DNA of 64,000 nt. Origin: Eggerthellaceae bacterium (GTDB taxonomy: Bacteria > Actinomycetota > Coriobacteriia > Coriobacteriales > Eggerthellaceae). Below are positions 25,222 through 33,110 of this stretch, piece by piece. The DNA lies in contig JAAVZC010000006.1 in the NCBI GenBank assembly GCA_022791455.1, positions 113,635 through 177,634 of the forward strand, given 5' to 3'. The notes under the pieces were generated by a model. That model was not told where the DNA came from, did no database searches, and saw only the letters and a list, made by a program, of their open reading frames with translations. Position numbers and translations under genes: made by a program. How positions within the stretch are numbered: position 1 is the stretch's first letter; each line of letters opens with the position of its first letter.

Positions 25222-26028
25222 CTACTCGACTTCCCCACCGAATGCAATTCCAACATTGGGAAGATTGGCGTAATCGTCGCCGGCCTCGGGAGTGCCGGGG
25301 GCCGCCGGGGCCTCGTCGCGCACTTCGAGAGTGATGGAAACGATGTCGCGAGCAAAGTAGTTGGCCGAAGTGGAGCCCAGCCACAGCTGGTTCGCGCCGC
25401 CCATGCTCTCCACGATGGGAGAACCGGCCACGTTGAACACGATGGGGCACAGGTGCGTCTTCAGGTAGATGAGGGGCAAGGCCACCTCGTAGCCGTCGGC
25501 GGACTTGAACACCGCCGTGTTCGCAGCCGGGTCCATGCCGGCCCGCTCCAGCAGCGTCAACACCGGCACGCCCGTCACCTGGGCGTTCACGGATGCTGCA
25601 CCGTCGATGGGGTTGGCGACGCACATGCAGCCCATCAGCTGGCTCACCATTTCGGGATCCTTCTCCAGGTCGCCGATGGTGGTGGTGTAACCACCGCGCA
25701 CCGCGCCGCCAATCTCGATGGCCCAATCGCTCACGTCGTCGGTGGCCACCACAACTTGCTGGCCGCCGCACAGGTACTGACCGGCCACGGCCATGGCCTT
25801 CATGATGGCTTCTTTGCTAGCAGCGTTTGCCTGAGTGAAGGAGAAGGTTCCCACAACTTTCTCCAACATAATGGTTTGGGACAGGCCCTCCCCTTCCACG
25901 GCCTCGGCGGAAGGGGCCGCAAAGGCTTCCGGCTGATCGGCAAATGCCACCATCGCGCCAGCGCCCATGCTCGCAAGCATCAAGGCAGAACCGGTGATGC
26001 CGGCAGCCTTCTTCGCAGTCTTGTTCAT
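25222..26028 (-). CDS. Exported sulfite-oxidase-fold molybdopterin protein
   Basis: A 268-residue protein with a Sec-type signal (about 1-31, KKAAGITGSALMLASMGAGAMVAFA) and one oxidoreductase molybdopterin-binding domain. LMGCMCVANPIDG carries the candidate Mo-ligating Cys, followed by TGVPVLTLLERAGMD and KSADGYEVALPL, the family pattern. The Mo-co dimerisation domain of the larger neighbour is missing, so it may be an accessory or a second catalytic subunit. The AAAGGAG ribosome site is good. It is the middle gene of the three-gene operon, 27 bases after the larger subunit gene. Confidence 0.8.
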   Translation of the reverse strand: MNKTAKKAAGITGSALMLASMGAGAMVAFADQPEAFAAPSAEAVEGEGLSQTIMLEKVVGTFSFTQANAASKEAIMKAMAVAGQYLCGGQQVVVATDDVSDWAIEIGGAVRGGYTTTIGDLEKDPEMVSQLMGCMCVANPIDGAASVNAQVTGVPVLTLLERAGMDPAANTAVFKSADGYEVALPLIYLKTHLCPIVFNVAGSPIVESMGGANQLWLGSTSANYFARDIVSITLEVRDEAPAAPGTPEAGDDYANLPNVGIAFGGEVE

Positions 26029-26055
26029 TTGGCTCTCCTTTCTGAAATCGCCGAT

Positions 26056-27687
26056 TTACGCGTTATAGGTGAGGTCGCCCTCTTCCAGAACCACGTCCGG
26101 CTCGGGCATTTCGTCCACTACGGTCACCATGATCTTCAGCGGATCCTCGGTGGTCATGCCGATGTACTCCACATCGCCGTTGGGATGCAGGGCATTGCCG
26201 GACACGCCGCGCACGTAGATGCAGTAGGAACCGGCCTCGGTGGGCGTGAAGTCATAGGTCCAGGTGAGCAGGCGCTCCATGTCGCTGTCGGGGGTGTCGA
26301 AGCGCTTCCAGGTCTTGCCGCGGTCCATGGAAATTTCCACAGCGGCCACTTCCTGGTTGTAGCACTCGGCGTAGCCATGGAACTGAATGGTCTCGCCGGT
26401 CTTGAACATTTGGCCGTCCAGCAGGTCGAAGATGCCCACGTCCGGCTTGGTGAAGTGATGGTTGCCGTGCAGCTCGTGCGGGTCCACCTCGCGGTCGCCC
26501 ACGCGGATTTCCACAATCTCACGACGCTCGTCGTTAGCGCCGCGGGTCTCGGCCTTGTACACCACCGGGAAGCCCGTGGTCTGGCGCAGGTTCTCGCCGT
26601 TGAGGGCATAGCAGATCATGTCCATACGGTCGGGGTCCATGGCCTCTTCGATGGGATAGTGGGAAGAAGCGCCGTCGTTCGCGATCAGCGAAACCGAGGT
26701 GGCGCCTTCCTGCACGCCGGCCTGCTCCAGGAACCACTCAATAGGAATGCCGGTCCACTCACCCTGGTAGATCCAGGGGCCGTTGGTGGGGTTGTGGGCG
26801 CACAGCTTCTTCATGATGCGGGTCTCGGACGGGGCGTTGGCCACCAGGTCGGGCAGCTTCCACTCGATTTCCTTGTCCACCATACCGGTGATCTTGATGG
26901 TCCAGTTGTCGAAGATCTCCTGGTCGCCAATCTCGTTGCCGGCCTTGATGTCGTCGGAGCGCTGCTCGTCGCGGGACTCCTCGTAGGGCATGCCGTCGAA
27001 CCACTGCACCGTCCAGTCCTTGTCGGCGTCCCACATCTCGTCGATGCGGTAGGCGAAGGTCTCGGGCATTTCCTCGTCGGCCACGTCCTTGATGCCGCGC
27101 AGCAGATCGTACTTGGCCAGATCCCAAACTACCATTCCGCCGGTGGCGTCGGTGGCAGCGTGGCAATTCCAGCAGTCGGCGTTGGTGCCTTCGTGAATGC
27201 CATGGATGAGGTTACCGAACTCACCTTCGACCGTCTGGGAGGGACGGCCGCGCAGGGCATGGCAGCTCATGCATTGGTTCACGTCGACGTTGGTGCCCAG
27301 CTTGGCACGCATGTCATAATGGTCGTAGCGACCGCCTTCCAGGGACATGTTGTACACCAGCTCGCCCAGGTCCGGGTGGCAGGCGTTGCAGCCCTTGGTG
27401 TCGGCCTTCAGGTTGAACGTGTTCGAGGGCACGAACATCTGAGGCTTGTTGTAGTCCGGTGATTGCTGGTCCTCGGAAGGGGTGCGCTGCACCAGCACTC
27501 CGTTCGGATACTGGTAGACGATGGGGCGGTTCAGATCCGACACCGGTGCCGGATCGAACGCCGCGGCTTCGGCGGCCACCTGGGACACGCTCTCCGTCGC
27601 CTCCGTCTGGGGTGCGCAAGCGGCCAGTGCCAGAACACCCGAAACGAGCAGTCCCGCACTCATCAGTTTCAGAGCGCGCTTACTCAT
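26056..27687 (-). CDS. Lipoprotein molybdopterin oxidoreductase with N-terminal cytochrome c domain
   Basis: A 543-residue protein. The signal peptide ends in a lipobox, LAAC (Cys24), so it is anchored to the outer face of the membrane. About residues 85-170 hold three haem c sites (CNACH, CMSCH, CWNCH). A sulfite-oxidase-type molybdopterin domain follows, with the Mo-ligand Cys in KKLCAHNPTNG, then a Mo-co dimerisation domain (HGYAECYNQEVAAVEISMDRGKTW). It is a fused cytochrome/Mo enzyme of unknown substrate; sulfite or an organic or inorganic acceptor are possible. The ATG at 27687 has AAAGGAG upstream; the frame extends 16 codons further. It is the first gene of the operon. Confidence 0.87.
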   Translation of the reverse strand: MSKRALKLMSAGLLVSGVLALAACAPQTEATESVSQVAAEAAAFDPAPVSDLNRPIVYQYPNGVLVQRTPSEDQQSPDYNKPQMFVPSNTFNLKADTKGCNACHPDLGELVYNMSLEGGRYDHYDMRAKLGTNVDVNQCMSCHALRGRPSQTVEGEFGNLIHGIHEGTNADCWNCHAATDATGGMVVWDLAKYDLLRGIKDVADEEMPETFAYRIDEMWDADKDWTVQWFDGMPYEESRDEQRSDDIKAGNEIGDQEIFDNWTIKITGMVDKEIEWKLPDLVANAPSETRIMKKLCAHNPTNGPWIYQGEWTGIPIEWFLEQAGVQEGATSVSLIANDGASSHYPIEEAMDPDRMDMICYALNGENLRQTTGFPVVYKAETRGANDERREIVEIRVGDREVDPHELHGNHHFTKPDVGIFDLLDGQMFKTGETIQFHGYAECYNQEVAAVEISMDRGKTWKRFDTPDSDMERLLTWTYDFTPTEAGSYCIYVRGVSGNALHPNGDVEYIGMTTEDPLKIMVTVVDEMPEPDVVLEEGDLTYNA

Positions 27688-27890
27688 CTTCTCTCCTTTC
27701 TCTTCCTCCGTTTTTTGCCTTTGAGTTTGGTTCAACTCAAAGACTTCCCCGTGTATCGCAAAGATTTACACGGCTCCCTGAGGAAAAATCTAGGAGGTGT
27801 CCTTAGGACACGGGCAATATATTTTCTGATGTGAATAATTGAGGAAAAACGCTCGACGCCGAAAATCGACCTTTGCCCCGGGCAAAAGAA

Positions 27891-27927
27891 AGAGCCGGAG
27901 GGAAGCAGGTGCAGTCCCTTCGGCTCT
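27891..27927 (-). terminator. Terminator of the DJ-1 gene
   Basis: Stem AGAGCCG(A)AGGGA / TCCCTCCGGCTCT with loop, and TTTCTTTT after it on the minus strand. Confidence 0.8.
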
Positions 27928-27952
27928 CTGAAACGCTATCTGTTGTGCTGTG

Positions 27953-28507
27953 CTACTTGATGAGCATGGCTTCCGCTACTTGGTTGGCGGTCTTTTCGCC
28001 TTCCAGGAATTTCAGGATTTCCAGCCCGAAAGCGGCTGCGGTGCCGGGGCCCGTGGCGGTGATGAGGTTGTTGTCCACCACGACGTCCTTGCCGGTCTGG
28101 TAGACGTCCTTCGGCCAGCCCTCTTCGCAACCGGGATAGCACACGGCCTTGCGACCGTTCAGCAGGCCCATGTTCCCCAACACCGTGGGGCCGGCGCAAA
28201 TGGCGGCGATGGGCTCGTCCGCCTCCATGCGGCGGGCGATTTCAGTGGTGGCGGCCTTGTTCACGCTGATGTTGTCCACACCCACCGAGCCACCGGGGAT
28301 CATGAGGAGGTCGGAATTGGAGAGGTCCACCATGCCGATGGGGGCATCCGCCTGCATGTGAATGTTCTGAGCCGTGGTAACGGTGAGGCTGTCCTTCAGC
28401 GACACCAGCATCACATTCACGCCGCCGCGGCGCAGCACGTCGACCGGCGCCACAACTTCCAAAGGCTCGCATCCGTCTGCGAGCAATACTGCAACTGTCT
28501 TGGCCAT
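27953..28507 (-). CDS. DJ-1/PfpI family protein
   Basis: A 184-residue DJ-1/ThiJ/YajL-like protein. The nucleophile-elbow Cys is in AAICAGPTVLG (about 106), the conserved Glu in LADGCEPLEVVAP near residue 15, and the C-terminal TATGPGTAAAFGLEIL block is typical of this subfamily. Members act as redox sensors, chaperones or glyoxal-related deglycases; which applies here cannot be read. GAAAGGAGACC precedes the ATG. It follows iorB by 51 bases and could be the last gene of that operon. Confidence 0.93.
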   Translation of the reverse strand: MAKTVAVLLADGCEPLEVVAPVDVLRRGGVNVMLVSLKDSLTVTTAQNIHMQADAPIGMVDLSNSDLLMIPGGSVGVDNISVNKAATTEIARRMEADEPIAAICAGPTVLGNMGLLNGRKAVCYPGCEEGWPKDVYQTGKDVVVDNNLITATGPGTAAAFGLEILKFLEGEKTANQVAEAMLIK

Positions 28508-28558
28508 TTCGGTCTCCTTTCGCTAAACACTACGATTGTAGGGCTTAGGAAGCGAGAT

Positions 28559-29158
28559 TCAGGCAGACGCCACCGCTTCGTCAATAGCTTTGAGGTTCAT
28601 TGTCACAAACTGCGGTTTCACACAGGCGGCCACGGCGGCTTTCAGCTCATCGATGGTAAGCGGAATGCGATTTTGGGCCACCGCGACTGCCAGCAGCATC
28701 ATGTTGAGTGCCTTGCGGTTGCCCGCGGCCGCCACCAGAGCCTGGTCGTCCACGGGAACGAAGCGTACCGTGCTGCCGGCCACGCTTTGCTGGAGGGCGG
28801 ACACCACCGCTTCGCCGTTATAGGGAGCACCGGCCAGGGCAGCTGTTACCGGCTGGATGGCGCTCGTGGCCGTGACCAGGACTCCTTCGGGAGCCAGGTA
28901 CAGCAGCGCGCGGGCCGCCTCGCCCGGCTCGAAAGCGATCACCACGTCCGCAGTGCCTTTCGTCACCAGGGGCGCCTGCACTGCTTCGCCGTCTGAGCCC
29001 ATGCGCACGTGGCTGGTCACGCTGCCGCCGCGCTGGGCCATGCCGATGGTTTCAGCCGTGCGCACCTGCCAGCCCTTCGACTGCGCCGCCTTCGCCAGCA
29101 CCTTCGCCGCGAGCACTGTGCCCTGGCCGCCCACTCCGGCAAGAAGAATGTTAATCAT
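28559..29158 (-). CDS. iorB: Indolepyruvate ferredoxin oxidoreductase, beta subunit
   Basis: IorB (199 residues) is the gamma-domain subunit of indolepyruvate:ferredoxin oxidoreductase, which oxidatively decarboxylates aryl pyruvates to aryl-acetyl-CoA with reduction of ferredoxin. It shows the family start INILLAGVGGQGTVLAAKVL, then AQRGGSVTSHVR. The ATG at 29158 overlaps the iorA stop by eight bases (ATGATTAA), so the subunits are translationally coupled. An in-frame extension to 29194 is not needed. Confidence 0.95.
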   Translation of the reverse strand: MINILLAGVGGQGTVLAAKVLAKAAQSKGWQVRTAETIGMAQRGGSVTSHVRMGSDGEAVQAPLVTKGTADVVIAFEPGEAARALLYLAPEGVLVTATSAIQPVTAALAGAPYNGEAVVSALQQSVAGSTVRFVPVDDQALVAAAGNRKALNMMLLAVAVAQNRIPLTIDELKAAVAACVKPQFVTMNLKAIDEAVASA

Positions 29159-31244
29159 CGATGCCCTCCTCGGCCTCGGCGGGGGTTTCGCCATCCAGGC
29201 TCACCGGCGGAAACGAGCCGGTGGGTTCGTCGGAATGCAGAATGCTGTCGGCCACGGTCACACCCAGCTCGCAGATGCGCGGGATGCCGTAGGGCGCGGG
29301 CACCGGGCCTTCGATGGCGTCGAAGGGGCACACCTGCACGCACAGGCCGCAGCCGTCGCAAAGACTGGTGTCGATGAAGGCCTGGCCGCGAGCTCCGGAG
29401 CGGGGGCCGGCGGCCGTTGGGTCAAACCCGATGGCGGGGCAGCCGATGGAGGCAATGCACTTCTTGCAACCGGTGCACGTGCTGCCGTTGATGACAACTG
29501 GCTCATCCGGCTTCTTCAGTTGAATGCACGGCGCGCGGAAGATGATGGCAGACGGCCCGTTGAACTCGATGGCCTCGCGGGCTGCCGTGGTGGCCTCGTC
29601 CAGGTTGTGGGGATTGGCGAAGGTGATGCAGCCTACCCCGAGCGCCTTCAGCACTTCTTCGATGACCAGGGGTTTTCGCTGCTCGCCCATGAGCGTGAGG
29701 CCGGTGCCCGGGTGGGGCTGGCTGCCGGTCATGGCGGTGGTGGCGTTGTCGAGCACTGCGACCGTGATGTCGTGACCGTTGTAGACGGCGTTGGCAATGC
29801 CCGTGAGCGCGCTGGCGAAGAAGGTAGAGTCGCCCACGAAGGCGATGTTCTTAGCCCCCGGCTGCACGGTGGCGAAACCCTGAGCCATGGTGATGCCGGC
29901 GCCCATGCACAGGCAGGTGTCCACCGCATCGAGCGGCTTGGCATTGCCCAGCGTGTAGCAACCGATGTCGCCGCAGAACACGGCGGGCGTCTTGCCGAGC
30001 GCCTGTTTGATGGCGAAGAAGCTGCCGCGGTGAGGGCACCCGGCGCACAGCACCGGCGGGCGCACCGGCAGCGGACCCGCGTAGGGATCGGTGGCGGAAT
30101 CGGCCAAGCGGTTCTCCACCAGCTGGGAGAGTTCCAGGGGCTTCGGCGATGTGCGATCCAGGAAGCGGGCCAGCCGCTGGGCCAGCACCTCGGTGGAGTT
30201 CTCGCCGCGGTCCGGCGCCTCGCCCGTGAGCTTGCCGGATACGCGCAGGGGCATGTGGCGCTGGCCAGCCAGCTTCAGCAGCTCCTCTTCCAGCACGCTG
30301 TCCAGCTCTTCGAACACGATGACATCCTGCAGCCCTTCGGCGAACTTCGCCGCCGCTTCCACGGGGAAGGGGTGGGGCGTGCCCACGGCCAGGTGGCGCA
30401 GGGGCGGAAGCGCGATGCCGGCCTCGGCCGCCCACTGGCGCAGCAAGGCAAGCGCCTCGCGGGCGTACTGGGTGGAAACGCCGCCGGTCACAACGCCCAC
30501 GCGGGGAGACAAGTCAGACGGTTGGCTGTCTCCTTCCTCGATGACGTTGAACCGGGCGTATTCCGGCTGGAACGCGTAGTCCCAGGCAATACGGGGCAGG
30601 CGGCGGTTCACTTCCCCATGGGCCTCGAAAGAGCGCTTCGGGAAGATGACCCACTTCGGGTCTTTCTGGAACCCCTCCGGCGGCAGCGGACGCGCCTGGG
30701 TGAATTCCGGCAAATCGAAGAAGGTGGAGGCGTGGCAAATGCGGGTGGTAGGGCGCACGATGACCGGCGTGTGGTAGCGCTCGGACAGCTCGAAGGCCTG
30801 CTGCATCATGGCGAAGCCCTCTTCCGGCGTGGCCGGGTCGAGCACCGGCACCTTCGCGAAGGCGGCAAAGCGGCGGGTGTCCTGCTCCGTCTGCGAGGAG
30901 ATGGGGCCGGGGTCGTCCGCCACGAACAGCACCAGGCCGCCTCCGATGCCCACATAGTTCAGGCTCATGAGGGCGTCGCTGGCCACGTTCAAGCCCACCT
31001 GCTTGCAGGTGAACAGCGCCCGTGCGCCACAGTAGGAGGCGCCGGCCGCCACTTCCAAGGCCGCTTTCTCGTTGGTGGACCACTCCACGTGCACGTCACG
31101 GGCGATGCCCTGGGCGTGCAGCCGCGCCACGGTTTCCACCAGCTCGGACGAGGGCGTGCCCGGATATCCGGCCACCACGTTCACCCCGGCCATCAAAGCC
31201 GCCCAAGCAAACGCCTCATTCCCCATCAACAATTTCGTTGTCAT
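29151..31244 (-). CDS. iorA: Indolepyruvate ferredoxin oxidoreductase, alpha subunit
   Basis: IorA (697 residues) carries the catalytic site. The N-terminal pyrimidine-binding domain starts LLMGNEAFAWAALMAGVNVVAGYPGTPSSE; a TPP-binding domain follows (GDIGCYTLG and GDSTFFASALTGIANAVYNG), and the C-terminus has two ferredoxin clusters, CTGCKKCIASIGCP and CDGCGLCVQVCP. The ATG at 31244 lies two bases after the purE stop (TAAGTATG). Products would be aryl-acetyl-CoA from aromatic amino-acid fermentation; the PaaK-like ligase at 21.6 kb might work the reverse or a later step. Confidence 0.95.
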   Translation of the reverse strand: MTTKLLMGNEAFAWAALMAGVNVVAGYPGTPSSELVETVARLHAQGIARDVHVEWSTNEKAALEVAAGASYCGARALFTCKQVGLNVASDALMSLNYVGIGGGLVLFVADDPGPISSQTEQDTRRFAAFAKVPVLDPATPEEGFAMMQQAFELSERYHTPVIVRPTTRICHASTFFDLPEFTQARPLPPEGFQKDPKWVIFPKRSFEAHGEVNRRLPRIAWDYAFQPEYARFNVIEEGDSQPSDLSPRVGVVTGGVSTQYAREALALLRQWAAEAGIALPPLRHLAVGTPHPFPVEAAAKFAEGLQDVIVFEELDSVLEEELLKLAGQRHMPLRVSGKLTGEAPDRGENSTEVLAQRLARFLDRTSPKPLELSQLVENRLADSATDPYAGPLPVRPPVLCAGCPHRGSFFAIKQALGKTPAVFCGDIGCYTLGNAKPLDAVDTCLCMGAGITMAQGFATVQPGAKNIAFVGDSTFFASALTGIANAVYNGHDITVAVLDNATTAMTGSQPHPGTGLTLMGEQRKPLVIEEVLKALGVGCITFANPHNLDEATTAAREAIEFNGPSAIIFRAPCIQLKKPDEPVVINGSTCTGCKKCIASIGCPAIGFDPTAAGPRSGARGQAFIDTSLCDGCGLCVQVCPFDAIEGPVPAPYGIPRICELGVTVADSILHSDEPTGSFPPVSLDGETPAEAEEGIDD

Positions 31245-31246
31245 AC

Positions 31247-31711
31247 TTAGGCCTCGGCCATGGCTTGTTTGAAGTCGATGATCTTCTGCAGCACTTCCGG
31301 GTCGGAGGAGCCGATAATCTGGGCTGCTTCGATGGCGGCGTTCTTTGCGCCGTTGATGGCCACGCAAGCCACCGGCACGCCAGAGGGCATCTGCACCATG
31401 GACAGCAGCGAGTCCATGCCGCCCAAATCGCTCGTCTTCATGGGCACGCCGATCACCGGCAGTGGCGTGTAGGCAGCCACAACGCCGCCCAGGTGAGCCG
31501 CCTTGCCCGCGGCCGCCACGATCACCTTCATGCCGCGCTCATGAGCGGTCTCGGCCCAAATGTGCACCTCGGCCGGCTTGCGATGGGCGCTCGCCACCTT
31601 CACTTCGTAAGGAATGCCGAACTCGTCCAACTGCTTCATGCACGGCTCCATAGCCGGCATATCCGAAACCGACCCCATAATAATCCCCACCAAAGGCGCC
31701 TGCTCTTCCAT
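31247..31711 (-). CDS. purE: 5-(carboxyamino)imidazole ribonucleotide mutase
   Basis: PurE class I (154 residues) converts N5-CAIR to CAIR in purine synthesis. Motifs: GIIMGSVSDMPAM at the start, SAHRKP and AAAGKAAHLGG, all active-site loops of the family. The ATG at 31711 has AGGAGG seven bases upstream; a TTG two codons earlier overlaps that spacing. It is the first gene of an unexpected operon with iorA (two-base gap) and iorB. Confidence 0.95.
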   Translation of the reverse strand: MEEQAPLVGIIMGSVSDMPAMEPCMKQLDEFGIPYEVKVASAHRKPAEVHIWAETAHERGMKVIVAAAGKAAHLGGVVAAYTPLPVIGVPMKTSDLGGMDSLLSMVQMPSGVPVACVAINGAKNAAIEAAQIIGSSDPEVLQKIIDFKQAMAEA

Positions 31712-31771
31712 GGCCAATCCTCCTAAATTAGTGCCGATTCGTTTTCTAAAGCGATCATATCAAAGATATTT

Positions 31772-31898
31772 CGGGTCCGAAGCGAGGGTGGGCCCGGTGC
31801 CCCAGATTGGCCTGAAATGCGACCAAGCGCACTTCGGTGCGCGCCGTGGAGCAATTGAAGGACAAGATGGGGTGCCCGGGCCGCCCGCAGCGACCCCG
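31772..31898. ncRNA. Structured hairpin element, copy A
   Basis: A long imperfect hairpin. Main arms GGGCCCGGTGCCCC (31790-31803) and GGGGTGCCCGGGCC (31869-31882) pair through conserved tandem G-U/U-G wobbles; an outer helix CGGGTC/GACCCCG extends it. The apical hairpin GCGCAC-TTCG-GTGCGC has a UUCG tetraloop and is flanked by CCAA and GCCG. A second copy with a compensatory change lies at 32995-33094. The coding strand, if any, is uncertain. Confidence 0.6.
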
Positions 31899-31905
31899 CA
31901 ACAAC

Positions 31906-31930
31906 AAAAAGGCCGTTCGTCAGAACGGCC
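31906..31930 (-). terminator. Terminator downstream of the tRNA-Phe element
   Basis: GGCCGTTC-TGAC-GAACGGCC followed by TTTTTG on the minus strand. It lies just after the duplicated tRNA 3' end. Confidence 0.85.
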
Positions 31931-31939
31931 TAGAATTCA

Positions 31940-32063
31940 TGGTGGTCGGAGGGGGACTTGGCGCGTTCGCTACGCGAACCCGCTGTGCTGCGCTCCGCTG
32001 CCGCGGTGCTCGCACCGAAACCGTCCACTGGACGGTTTCGCCTTCGCAGGGTTCAAGTCCCCC
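31940..32063 (-). other. tRNA-Phe-derived structured element
   Basis: Read on the minus strand, the element starts with the exact complement of the tRNA-Phe T-arm (GGGGGACTTGAACCC, 32063-32049), continues through hairpins ACCGTCCAGTGGACGGT and GGTTCGCGTAGCGAAC, and ends with a 21-base exact copy of the tRNA 3' end, including CCA (31960-31940). Its two ends pair with each other. The same plan recurs after tRNA-Ser(CGA) at 51719-51858. Origin and function are unknown: a mini-element that uses tRNA 3' ends or a tRNA-mimic RNA are options. Confidence 0.65.
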
Positions 32064-32081
32064 ATACTGACCTGAGACAAT

Positions 32082-32109
32082 AAAAAAGCAGGAGCCCGTA
32101 GGCTCCTGC
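32082..32109 (-). terminator. Terminator of tRNA-Phe
   Basis: GCAGGAGCC-TACG-GGCTCCTGC followed by TTTTTT on the minus strand, eight bases after the tRNA. Confidence 0.9.
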
Positions 32110-32116
32110 GAGATTT

Positions 32117-32192
32117 TGGTGGTCGGAGGGGGACTTGAACCCTCGGCACGCGGATTTTCAGTCCGCTGCTCTACCAACTGAGCTACCCGACC
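32117..32192 (-). tRNA. tRNA-Phe (GAA)
   Basis: A complete cloverleaf on the minus strand: acceptor GGTCGGG pairs with TCCGACC (one G-U), D-arm AGCTCAGTTGGTAGAGC, anticodon loop CTGAAAA (GAA), T-loop TTCAAGT and encoded CCA. The T-arm is GGGTTCAAGTCCCCC. Confidence 0.97.
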
Positions 32193-32253
32193 GGATGCGT
32201 TAAACGCAAGGTTGTATTTTACGGAAACTGCCCTCAATTGGCAAGAAGAAATT

Positions 32254-32802
32254 TTAGATGGCAAAAACGAGCAGGGCGAGGGCGCACCAGGCACCCACAG
32301 CCAGCGCCGGGGCGAATGCGGCGCTGTGACTGAGAATTGCTTCGTAGGGCTTCCCGGCGATGGCCGCCGAAGCGTGGTTTTTGATCATGTTCGCAATAGC
32401 GAAGACCACGCAGGCAATCGCAAGCGCCACCAAGCCGCCAGCAATTCCCAAAAACAGTCCCATGGCCGCAAGCAGCTTGATGTCGCCGCCACCCATGGCG
32501 GCTTTCTTCGTGGCCGCTTCCCAAAGCACGGTGAACACCAGCAGGCCACCGCCCAAGACAATGGCCCCCAGAATGCCGTCGGAAAGCGAGACTTGGGTGA
32601 GCGGCGCCGCTTCCACCATGGCAATGAGGAAGTCGTAGCCGTTGACAACCGCCTCAGCCCCCAGCGCAATGCGCCAAAGCGCCCACAGGCCCACCAGTAA
32701 AAGCACCGACCGGTTCTCGATGGTGAGCGTACGCGCATCGCGCACGGCGATGCCGATCATGACGCACCCAAAGGCGAGATATGCAACGATTGTGGTGAAC
32801 AA
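32254..32802 (-). CDS. A24-family prepilin peptidase
   Basis: A 182-residue polytopic membrane aspartyl protease. The two catalytic Asp are in RDARTLTIEN (about residue 22) and in the GxGD-type motif MGGGDIKLLAAMG (about 104). Six hydrophobic segments fit TadV/FppA-like short prepilin peptidases that lack the methylase domain. It should cleave leader peptides of type IV or Tad pilins. The start is TTG at 32802, with AAGGAC upstream. No pilin or pilus genes are in the window. Confidence 0.9.
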   Translation of the reverse strand: MFTTIVAYLAFGCVMIGIAVRDARTLTIENRSVLLLVGLWALWRIALGAEAVVNGYDFLIAMVEAAPLTQVSLSDGILGAIVLGGGLLVFTVLWEAATKKAAMGGGDIKLLAAMGLFLGIAGGLVALAIACVVFAIANMIKNHASAAIAGKPYEAILSHSAAFAPALAVGAWCALALLVFAI

Positions 32803-32884
32803 ATGCGGTCCTTACCTGCGGCTTTGCCACCATGATACCCATTCGCCACAACTTCTCCGCAACAGTTGCCATGCGGTTGCCGAG

Positions 32885-32967
32885 GAGATCCTTCGACTCC
32901 GCGGCTCCGCCGCTCCGCTCAGGATGACAACGGGGGGCGGGCTTCATTCTTCGCTCAGGATGACAAC
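32885..32967. repeat. Half copies of the palindromic repeat
   Basis: AGATCCTTCGACTCCGCGG...CGCTCAGGATGACAA (32885-32930) and a shorter TTCTTCGCTCAGGATGACAA (32947-32966). With hairpin element B they fill the gap 32803-33110. Confidence 0.75.
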
Positions 32968-32994
32968 AATTGTAGGACCAGTAAGGTGAGCGAG

Positions 32995-33094
32995 AAGCCG
33001 CCGGGTGCCCTGAATTGCCGTGCGCCGCGGGCCAAGCGTACTTCGGTACGCGCCGAGCCCACGGGAAGCGGCAAGGCAGGGTGCCCGGCGGCTT
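32995..33094. ncRNA. Structured hairpin element, copy B
   Basis: Seventeen-base arms AAGCCGCCGGGTGCCCT (32995-33011) and AGGGTGCCCGGCGGCTT (33078-33094) pair completely as RNA if the central tandem U-G/G-U wobbles are counted. Inside are TTGCCG/CGGCAA, CGGGC/GCCC(A)CG and the apical GCGTAC-TTCG-GTACGC flanked by CCAA and GCCG. Compared with copy A, the fourth apical pair is T-A here and C-G there, a compensatory change. It abuts the stop of the radical SAM gene. Confidence 0.62.
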
Positions 33095-33110
33095 CGCAGC
33101 GCCGAGGAGG

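Noticed and set aside
28857..31250. Plus-strand ORF of about 800 codons opposite iorA and iorB
   Set aside because: Low-complexity translation typical of the antisense of a high-GC gene; iorA and iorB have full family motifs.
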